Assembly (NCBI GenBank): GCA_002270465.1
Contig: NQOF01000005.1
Coordinates: 248,001-312,000 of the forward strand
DNA from: Blautia hominis
GTDB lineage: Bacteria > Bacillota > Clostridia > Lachnospirales > Lachnospiraceae
Reading direction: 5' to 3'
Length of the DNA: 64,000 nucleotides
Shown here: piece after piece, positions 58,701-64,000 of the stretch
Layout: each line of letters starts with the position of its first letter
How positions within the stretch are numbered: the first letter of the stretch is position 1
Notes under the pieces: model-generated
What the model was told of the DNA's origin: nothing
Databases searched by the model: none
The model's input: only the letters and a program-made list of their open reading frames with translations
Position numbers and translations under genes: made by a program

Positions 58701-60618
58701 TGGATGCCCAGGAGCTTTCCATATAAATGGCTTCGTGGCAGACATTTTCTACCTTATTTCCGACAATTGTAAGATCTGTGAATTTGGACTCTACCTTATC
58801 TCCTGTCACAAGGGCGATCAAACCGCCTGAACCCTTCTGGGCACCACCCTGCATGTAACCGTTGACATCATGTACATAATTATTCTTCACAACAACGCCC
58901 GGAAGGTCTCCCCCATCGTGGTTCTCCACAAGGATACCTGTGAGCAGGTACTGGCTCTGTTTCTTTTTGGCATTGTCGTTCACAAGGTCCGCTGCATCCG
59001 CTTCCGTGTTGGTCACTTCCAGGTTCTGGACAGTGGTGTATTGGGAATTGTAGATATGAACTGCTGCCACATCCTGTTTCGGCGCGTTTTTGTTGGTCTG
59101 CCATGGGTTTCCATTGCCGTTGATAACAGGATTGGCGCCCTCCCCGTATCTGTCTACATAAACAGGGTTGTCCTGGGTTCCTGCTGCCTCCTGAAGCTTA
59201 AGCTGCTCGCCGTTCCATGTACAGCCGGCCTTTAAAAGGAGTCTGCCGCCTGCCTGAAGGCGGAGCCGCTTTACATTTTCAAAGGTTTTCCATGCCTGTT
59301 CCGGGGAGGTTCCTGTAGCAGCGTCATCTCCGTTCCCGGCATCTATATAGAAGGTATCACTGCTGGTGATCAGGGAGTCATCTCCCGGATTGTCCGGATT
59401 GTCCGGATTCTCCGGGCCGTCTGTTTTTACAAGCCTGATATTCCTGGCTTTAGCGGTTCCCTTCTCTAACCAGACACTGATGTTTTTGGAAGTCTGGCCT
59501 GCAGGCATCTGGAAGGTAACGGATATGGTCTCCCACTCCCCTGTTTTTGCATTTACTGCAAAAGACTTATCTCCACTGTCTGTCTGAGGCTTTTTCTGGG
59601 CAATAGAAATGGCCTGTGCAGTGTCAGCATATACTTCTCCGCTGAGTTTATACCAAGCCTCTGGCTCCAGACCGTCCACATTCCGGTTGATTCCGTTTGC
59701 CGCTTTGCCGGCGTCAAAGGAACTGTAGAAGCCGCCCTCTTCCTCATGGATGGTGATCTCAGCATTTTCCGGCCAGATTCCCCATCCGTTGAGTCCGTCT
59801 GAAAAGTCACCGTTTGCCAGAAGGTTTGTCTGCTCCTGCTGACCCTGCTGTTTCTCCAGGCCGGCAACAGCGGCTTCCAGTTCTCCCGTAATGGAATTTA
59901 CTTCCTCCTGTGTCTTCTGGGCCGCATCGTAAGAATAGATATCTGTGTAAGTCCTGGATTCCTCTGCCTTATTCTGAAGCACTCCCAGTGACTCAGCCGT
60001 GTAGATATCCGTCTGTCCCAGTTTTTCCTCTGCATCCGCAAGTGCTGCCTCAAGTGCAGATAAATCAGGTGCCTCATACAGATTTACATCGTCTGCATAT
60101 GCAGTGCCTGCCCCTGCGTTCAGCCATGTATAGACATTGGGCTTCTGGGCATTTTCCCACATAGTAAAGCGCACGGCAACTTGAACCCACTCGCCCACTT
60201 CACTGCGGGACTTTACGGCAAACTGCGGGTCGCTTCCCTTTCCTTCATTCTCATGGAATCCTATAGAATAGGAATTGGCGGTAGTCTGGTAAATCTGGGC
60301 CGTGAGCCAGTAATCCTTCCCCGGTGTCAGGGCAATGTCCTGTGTGACCTGGGACCCGTTTCCTTTTGCTTCCTCTCTCAGACAATAACTGCCCTCTGCC
60401 GGCTGGATCACATTACTTCCAACTCTCTCCATACTGGCTCCGCCATCGGTGCACCAGCCGTTTTTTGTCCAGCCGTTTAGATCATCTTCTTCAAATCCTC
60501 CGTTTACAAGCATACCTGCAGTCGGTTCTGCCATGACAGGCACAGCCAAAGTCATATTCCCCATAATCATGGCTGCTGCCATCAGCATGGAAATTCCTGA
60601 TTTCCATTTTTTCATCAT
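55732..60618 (-). CDS. Giant cell-wall protein: CBM-like, beta-helix and FIVAR domains
   Basis: 1628 residues from ATG 60618 (AAGGAGG in front): signal peptide (to about residue 30), two carbohydrate-binding-like jelly-roll domains (NGGFE..LNGW; NGDFS..LNGW), a right-handed parallel beta-helix of roughly 500 residues resembling pectate-lyase-type polysaccharide lyases (SSDTFYIDAGNGDDAATG, then many NN.I/V rungs), a third CBM-like domain (NGDFESGDVGDW), five to six FIVAR repeats of about 65 residues, and a sorting signal (SAKTGDES, hydrophobic helix, KKRKYQK). It should bind and perhaps cleave a host or plant glycan at the cell surface. The catalytic residues are not assigned. Confidence 0.87.
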   Translation of the reverse strand: MMKKWKSGISMLMAAAMIMGNMTLAVPVMAEPTAGMLVNGGFEEDDLNGWTKNGWCTDGGASMERVGSNVIQPAEGSYCLREEAKGNGSQVTQDIALTPGKDYWLTAQIYQTTANSYSIGFHENEGKGSDPQFAVKSRSEVGEWVQVAVRFTMWENAQKPNVYTWLNAGAGTAYADDVNLYEAPDLSALEAALADAEEKLGQTDIYTAESLGVLQNKAEESRTYTDIYSYDAAQKTQEEVNSITGELEAAVAGLEKQQGQQEQTNLLANGDFSDGLNGWGIWPENAEITIHEEEGGFYSSFDAGKAANGINRNVDGLEPEAWYKLSGEVYADTAQAISIAQKKPQTDSGDKSFAVNAKTGEWETISVTFQMPAGQTSKNISVWLEKGTAKARNIRLVKTDGPENPDNPDNPGDDSLITSSDTFYIDAGNGDDAATGTSPEQAWKTFENVKRLRLQAGGRLLLKAGCTWNGEQLKLQEAAGTQDNPVYVDRYGEGANPVINGNGNPWQTNKNAPKQDVAAVHIYNSQYTTVQNLEVTNTEADAADLVNDNAKKKQSQYLLTGILVENHDGGDLPGVVVKNNYVHDVNGYMQGGAQKGSGGLIALVTGDKVESKFTDLTIVGNKVENVCHEAIYMESSWASRVLVGGSGAQDAGKGKWVGWPNVYVAENYVYDVAGDGIVLINADGGIAEKNLVVKSASEDWDYSRNPAHAAIWMWDCNNVTMQYNEAAHTESYQDGMAFDFDYGNQNVMYQYNYSHDNKGGFWMACPGPYYTVNAVARYNVSVNDGLFDGARIMRIGEKGSIGNQVYNNTIYWDHGYKVNAVEQATWGTAPSSGTDIYNNIICGDSDTFVSNEGVNYSNNCIYGTIADVYPKDEDAGVIIADPQFENPENYTDGSFADGTVTLGSAEGFKLKSTSPCIDAGSDYMDPPQESLKAVENELVPTQITIENKDYAGNPAPYTDGENRGLVDLGAFEYQGKSTAERPQVDKTYLQALTAMAEAYDKNAYDAATFAEMEKALSAAKTAMDRPLATQEMIDSYAKNLEQAIQALIRKDDIKENDAETADNILESYNPENSNGDFESGDVGDWGEWQSTVSVAKGDAHSGEHSLKVDQKNAGETAYSELGGIPVTPNTEYILEAWIKCSASDTGKVAIEAKHHKDITDSGDIKLGNAHPESLTRAGEWRKASFAFTTKGYDKISISINSDLATVQMDDVKLYERYTVTKENLDTSALDEALALVPKEEESYYTEESWNAYQDAVLAAKLEKVNADATQDTVNKAAETLKKAYEALAKKSEKPVVDKKGLQELYDLHKDDVQGNFTDKTWEDFRNALKNAETVLGDETADQDKIEQAKKLLEDAIAALEEKTEGKADKAALEKLFNAHKDDKQGNFTDKTWKDFQDALKNADAVLKDDTADQKKVDKAKENLEAAIAALKENPKSETDKSALGKLYNAHKNDKQNNYTDETWRIFADALKNAETILNDDSATQEEINKAASDLSAALSGLKEKGADKSALQKLYDKHKDDKQGSYTDASWKQFQKALETAASVLEDDKASQSEVNKAKDSLEKAIKNLKKKTGTPGTTKKKPSSTSGTKTAKSAKTGDESPLALLAGLLVLSGGTAVILGKKRKYQK
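55934..56754 (-). repeat. Tandem FIVAR-coding repeats
   Basis: Four near-identical units of about 200 bp, each coding for (L..LY..HK.D.QGN(F/Y)TD.TW..F..AL..A). Nucleotide similarity among the units is high enough to allow copy-number change by recombination. Confidence 0.8.
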
Positions 60619-60883
60619 TTTGACCTTTTCCTCCTTCAATTCAGAATATTTCTTATTCACTTCTTAAAACCTGCATCCTCCTCTCCTTCGGGCATTGTCG
60701 TCATTTGCACTATAAATACGGAGATTTACCCCATTTTTTATATAGTATCACAACAGCCGCTGCGATTTTTTTCATATTCGACTCCATTTATAACATTTTC
60801 AACCATTTTGACTAAAACTTTAATAAACCCTTTGATTAAACATTTTCCGTTCCTCACATAAACTAAAAGAAAAGGGTATTTTT

Positions 60884-62164
60884 ATGATCATACATGTTGT
60901 GGCTCCAGGTGAAACCCTCAGCAACATTGCTGCACAGTACGCAGTATCCCCAAGCCGTCTTTCCTTTGACAACCAGCTAAGTGAGCAGGACCACCTGGTT
61001 GTAGGCCAGGCCCTCCTTGTTCTTCAGCCGGATCTGATCCATGAAACCGCGCCGGGCGAGACCATCCCCACTATTGCGGACCTGTACGGCGTCCCCGCTC
61101 TGCAGATCGTGCGGAATAATCCCTTCCTCACCAGCCAGCCGTTCCTCCGGCAGGGACAGTATCTGGTCATCCGTTACAAGGACCAGTCAGACAGACCCTT
61201 AACTGCGGACGGTTATGCTTATCCTTTTATCAATATGAGGCTGTTAGGGGAAACGCTTCCCTATCTGGGATATCTGTCCATTTTTTCCTATGGCTTTACA
61301 GAATCCGGCGAATTAATCCCCATTTATGATGAGCCTTTGCTGGACGCAGCCAGGGTATACGGCACCAAGGCTGTCTTTGTACTGACACCCTTTACAGAAG
61401 CAGGGACCTTTAACAGCAATCTGGTCACCATTGCCTCTCAGAATATGGAAGTTCAGGAAAATCTCATGGAAAATATACAGAGAACGGTACAGAATAAAGG
61501 ATATTCTGAAGTAGATGTGGATTTTGAGTATATAAGAGCCGAGGACCGGCTGGCTTATGTGGAATTTGTGCGGAGACTGACCCGGAGGATGAACGCAGTG
61601 GGAATCACGGTCTCCGTGGCACTGGCTCCCAAAGTATCTGCGGACCAGCCGGGACTTCTGTATGAGGGGGTGGATTACAGACTTCTGGGGGAAGCGGCAA
61701 ACTCGGTGCTGCTGATGACGTATGAATGGGGCTACACCTACGGTCCGCCCATGGCTGTTGCTCCCATACCCTCCGTGAGGCAGGTCTTAGAATACGCGGT
61801 GACGGAAATCCCCCCTGAAAAGATTTCCATGGGCATACCGAACTACGGATATGACTGGCCTCTTCCCTTTGTCCGTGGAGAAACAGCCGCCGTAACCATA
61901 GGAAACCAGCAGGCTGTGGCCATCGCTGCTGCCAATAATGCCGACATACAGTATGACGAAATATCACAGGCCCCTTTCTTTGAATATAATGACCGGGGCA
62001 CAGACCATATTGTATGGTTTGAGGATGTGCGCAGTATCCTGGCCAAATTCCAGCTCGTAAAAGAATTCGGGTTTCCCAGAGTTGATTACTGGCAGCTCAT
62101 GCGGTCTTTCCGCCAGAACTGGCTGCTCCTCTGTACAGAATTCTCCTTGTCAGACCCCTTTTAA
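60884..62164 (+). CDS. LysM-GH18 glycosidase (SleL/YaaH type)
   Basis: 426 residues with no signal peptide: two LysM peptidoglycan-binding modules (about 2-46 and 50-96) and a GH18 TIM barrel (about 105-420) with the acidic motif VDVDFEY at the fourth strand. Relatives are spore N-acetylglucosaminidases that act on cortex during germination. It is the only gene here typical of spore formers. Its 3' end overlaps the convergent small gene by 15 bp. Confidence 0.9.
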   Translation: MIIHVVAPGETLSNIAAQYAVSPSRLSFDNQLSEQDHLVVGQALLVLQPDLIHETAPGETIPTIADLYGVPALQIVRNNPFLTSQPFLRQGQYLVIRYKDQSDRPLTADGYAYPFINMRLLGETLPYLGYLSIFSYGFTESGELIPIYDEPLLDAARVYGTKAVFVLTPFTEAGTFNSNLVTIASQNMEVQENLMENIQRTVQNKGYSEVDVDFEYIRAEDRLAYVEFVRRLTRRMNAVGITVSVALAPKVSADQPGLLYEGVDYRLLGEAANSVLLMTYEWGYTYGPPMAVAPIPSVRQVLEYAVTEIPPEKISMGIPNYGYDWPLPFVRGETAAVTIGNQQAVAIAAANNADIQYDEISQAPFFEYNDRGTDHIVWFEDVRSILAKFQLVKEFGFPRVDYWQLMRSFRQNWLLLCTEFSLSDPF

Positions 62165-62410
62165 ACGATCACACAGATACTGGCGGGCTGCCTGGGCGTT
62201 ATTAAAGTGCGGAGTTTTTTTGCCCAGTATATACCCTGCTGCCTCCTCCCACTCTTCCTGTGGATACTCTTGAGATGAAATCCTGCTCACTGCGTCATGG
62301 ATCTTTATCCTGCTGATGCAGCCGTGCAGGTCCGACAGCATTGTTGTGCCGTTTTCTCTTGCCAGCCTGTCCAGTAATTTATCCTTCAAACTCCGCACCT
62401 CCTTTTTCAT
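62150..62410 (-). CDS. Small unknown protein beside the invertible segment
   Basis: 86 residues, mixed charge, predicted mostly helical (KDKLLDRLARENG, EEWEEAAGYILGKK, NAQAARQYLCDRLKG). I recognise no family. It starts 15 bp outside the left 23-bp inverted repeat and points away from it, so a promoter on the invertible segment could drive it. The ribosome site is weak (CAGGAT). Its 3' end overlaps the LysM-GH18 gene by 15 bp. It could be the switched gene itself. Confidence 0.65.
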   Translation of the reverse strand: MKKEVRSLKDKLLDRLARENGTTMLSDLHGCISRIKIHDAVSRISSQEYPQEEWEEAAGYILGKKTPHFNNAQAARQYLCDRLKGV

Positions 62411-62504
62411 TATCCTGTGAAGACTACATAATGATGGTTATGTGGTCACGATTCTGAGGATCAGACTTCTGTGCATCCCACAAAAGAAGATTTCATTAAA
62501 AATA

Positions 62505-62561
62505 GACACAGGAAGTAAACCGGCGCATGTATCAGGATGCCTCCGGTTTATTCTCTGTGTC
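62505..62561. terminator. Central hairpin of the invertible segment
   Basis: GACACAG...TAAACCGG...CCGGTTTA...CTGTGTC, a long interrupted stem with T-rich sequence on both sides (TTTT on plus, ATTTTT on minus). It may be a bidirectional terminator that insulates the two halves of the segment. Confidence 0.65.
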
Positions 62562-62588
62562 TTTTCCCATGTTCTCCGGTATAAAATA

Positions 62589-62617
62589 TTGTATTTTAAG
62601 AGGAAGCATGATAAAAT
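62589..62617 (+). promoter_or_regulatory. Candidate promoter on the invertible segment
   Basis: TTGTAT (62589-62594), 17 bp, TAAAAT (62612-62617); a further TATAAAAT lies at 62580-62587. In the orientation shown it points to the 3' end of the recombinase gene (antisense). After inversion it would point at the 86-residue gene. Confidence 0.5.
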
Positions 62618-62680
62618 TGCTATGTATTCAAGTTTAAAACATTTGTTTCTATGACCACATAACCATCATTATGTGGTTTT

Positions 62681-63553
62681 TTATATTCTCAACACAACAA
62701 GCCCCATCTTGTCCACCTGTCTGGCATGTTCCGTACCGCTTTCCATGGTATAGATGCGGGTCGTGGTCACACTGGAATGTCCCAGCAGGTCTGCAAGCCT
62801 GGATAGATCCTTTTCCATGCGGTAATAGGTCCTTGCAAATAAATGGCGCAGGTTATGAGGAAACACTTTTTCCGGCTCAACCCCTGCACTGCAGCACAGA
62901 TTCTTCATGTCTCTCCATATATTTGAGCGGTCCAGCGGCCTCCCGTTTTTTGTACAAAAAATAACTCCTTTTCTGATCCCCTGCTCCCGGCAGTACACCT
63001 GCAGGGCACGGCTCAAGGCTCTTGGAAGGAAAATGGTACGTTTTTTCCCTTTACAATCCACAATCGCGCGTCCTGCTTTTACTGTCTCCAGTGTTACAAA
63101 CTGCAGCTCCGAGACCCGTATGCCTGTTGAACAGATCGTCTGCAGGATCAAGGCCAGACGGCGGTTCTGTTTCTGCTCAGCAGCGTTCACCAGCCGGATA
63201 TACTCCTCTCTTGACAGCTCTTTTTCCGGTTTCGTAAAGATCTCCCTCTGAATCTTCAGCGGTTTCACCCTGTACTGGGGATACCCGGCCCATTCAAGAA
63301 ACCCGTTTACTGCTGCCAGCATAGAATTCACACTGGCAGGCAGATAACTCTGTGTCAGTTTTTCCTTCCAGCACAGCAGGCTTTCCTTTGTAACTGTCTC
63401 CCCCTGAAGAAACATAAAGTATGACCTCAGGTCATGCACATATTTGACAATGGTATTCCTGCTCCTCTCTTCCCCTAAAAGGTAGTTCTCGTAGCCCTTT
63501 ACCAGACCGTCCTCATCCATCTGAAACGTTGCCGCCGCATTTCTGCACTCCAT
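62681..63553 (-). CDS. Tyrosine recombinase (site-specific integrase family)
   Basis: 290 residues from ATG 63553. It has an N-terminal SAM-like core-binding domain (about 15-95) and a catalytic domain with the full set R146 (TGIRVSEL), Lys in KGKKRTIF, H233-R236 (HNLRH), H259 (LGHSS) and the nucleophile Y268 (TRIYT). The stop codon is 6 bp from the right crossover site of the invertible segment, so this enzyme very probably flips it. It resembles Xer/invertase-type single recombinases rather than a phage integrase with an arm-binding domain. Confidence 0.93.
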   Translation of the reverse strand: MECRNAAATFQMDEDGLVKGYENYLLGEERSRNTIVKYVHDLRSYFMFLQGETVTKESLLCWKEKLTQSYLPASVNSMLAAVNGFLEWAGYPQYRVKPLKIQREIFTKPEKELSREEYIRLVNAAEQKQNRRLALILQTICSTGIRVSELQFVTLETVKAGRAIVDCKGKKRTIFLPRALSRALQVYCREQGIRKGVIFCTKNGRPLDRSNIWRDMKNLCCSAGVEPEKVFPHNLRHLFARTYYRMEKDLSRLADLLGHSSVTTTRIYTMESGTEHARQVDKMGLVVLRI

Positions 63554-63718
63554 AATCAACCAGCCTTTCTGTCACATCCTGAACCTTGCATTTACTTCTG
63601 TCATCTGTTATTGTACCTAATATGTACATCCTATATACACAATACAACAAACCATCTTAAATGGTGCACGAATTCCTTTTTTGTTGTTGGAATGGTAAAT
63701 ACACCCGAAAGTTTTACA

Positions 63719-63727
63719 TGCTATAAT
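63719..63727 (+). promoter_or_regulatory. Extended -10 promoter of the terminal regulator gene
   Basis: TG-C-TATAAT, an extended -10, 34 bp before the TTG start. No clear -35. Confidence 0.65.
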
Positions 63728-63760
63728 AATAGTGGAATTTTATGCCTGGAGGTGTTAAAC

Positions 63761-64000
63761 TTGAAAATTGCAATTGTAGATGATCAAGAAAAAGACAGAG
63801 ATGAGTTAAAGAATGTATTGATCCCCTATCTGAATACTTTGGATCTTGAAACGGATCTGTGTGAATATGAAAGCGCCGAAGATTTTCTTGGAGTTTTTGA
63901 AAAAGATGAATTTGATATATGCTTTATGGACATTTATTTAAAGAAAATGGATGGAATGACCGCCGCCAGACACCTTGCGGACCAAGACCCCAACTGTTTT
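63761..64000 (+). CDS. Response regulator, N-terminal part (runs off window)
   Basis: 80 residues from TTG 63761 (GGAGGTG in front): receiver domain start KIAIVDDQEKDRDEL with the phospho-acceptor in CFMDIYLKKMDG. The spacing and style resemble receivers of LytTR-type regulators, but the output domain is outside the window. An extended -10 promoter precedes it. Confidence 0.88.
   Translation, partial: MKIAIVDDQEKDRDELKNVLIPYLNTLDLETDLCEYESAEDFLGVFEKDEFDICFMDIYLKKMDGMTAARHLADQDPNCF

Larger units (their letters stand above)
62426..62674. other. Predicted invertible DNA segment (phase switch)
   Basis: Perfect 23-bp inverted repeats (62426-62448 and 62652-62674) enclose 203 bp. Each repeat lies in an 11-6-11 crossover site: arms ending ACATAA/TTATGT around a 6-bp centre, TGATGG on the left and CCATCA on the right, i.e. 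the same core in inverse orientation. The segment carries a promoter-like pair, a ribosome site and a central hairpin, and touches a tyrosine recombinase gene. This is the structure of recombinase-controlled promoter inversion. Confidence 0.85.

Noticed and set aside
62618-62640. A short peptide gene inside the invertible segment
   Set aside because: The ATG after AGAGGAAG opens only nine codons; it may be translated, but nothing supports it as a gene.
62681-63553. Prophage or integrative element boundary
   Set aside because: No other phage or conjugation genes are nearby, and the recombinase touches inverted, not direct, sites; inversion explains it better.

Overview
The window looks like the chromosome of a gut-type Firmicute of the family Lachnospiraceae (Blautia-like; genus is an inference). 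The grounds are protein flavour (RNA polymerase subunits with acidic tails, ECF sigma/DUF4179 pairs, KTGD-type wall anchors, a LysM-GH18 spore-type hydrolase), strong AGGAGG ribosome sites with some GTG/TTG starts, and near-consensus sigma-A promoters.

Layout. 1-3.5 kb: a hybrid sensor kinase (cut by the window edge) behind a sugar-binding lipoprotein. 3.7-7.2 kb: 3-methyladenine glycosylase, an ECF sigma/anti-sigma pair, a lipoprotein and a CPBP protease. 7.4-23.6 kb: three ABC-transporter/two-component modules in a row, of the kind used for peptide-antibiotic sensing and detoxification. The first is LytTR-controlled with a visible direct-repeat operator, the second pairs an OmpR-type system with a MacB/FtsX-like transporter, and the third pairs one with an ABC-2 transporter. 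An IS110 element sits between the last two, inside a pair of perfect 46-bp inverted repeats. 23.6-29.6 kb: a MutS2-like protein behind a long attenuator leader, an FmdE-like/MFS pair, and a second ECF sigma with a DUF4179 regulator. 29.7-30.5 kb: a broken MNT/HEPN toxin-antitoxin remnant between two copies of the tuf terminator.

30.5-44.4 kb is the information-processing core on the minus strand: rpoB-rpoC, a GH3 glycosidase, then rpsL-rpsG-fusA-tuf, each block with its own consensus promoter. rplJ-rplL (51.4-52.3 kb) with a typical L10 leader is separated from rpoB by about 7 kb of accessory genes: a cysteine-rich Crp/Fnr regulator, an arylsulfotransferase fused to thioredoxin, a thioredoxin reductase with a degenerate thioredoxin tail, an NhaC antiporter and an Xre regulator. 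This insert looks like an undescribed redox-linked sulfotransfer module. It carries a 13-bp tandem array and one of two copies of a 130-bp dispersed repeat.

52.6-60.6 kb is a cell-surface locus: pilin-like paralogues, a tiny wall-anchor protein, a SurA/PrsA-like foldase and a 1628-residue beta-helix/FIVAR wall protein. 60.9-62.2 kb is a LysM-GH18 hydrolase. The most striking item is at 62.4-63.6 kb: a tyrosine recombinase ends 7 bp from a segment bounded by perfect 23-bp inverted repeats, each an 11-6-11 crossover site. This is a very likely invertible promoter switch facing a small unknown gene. The window ends in the start of another response regulator.
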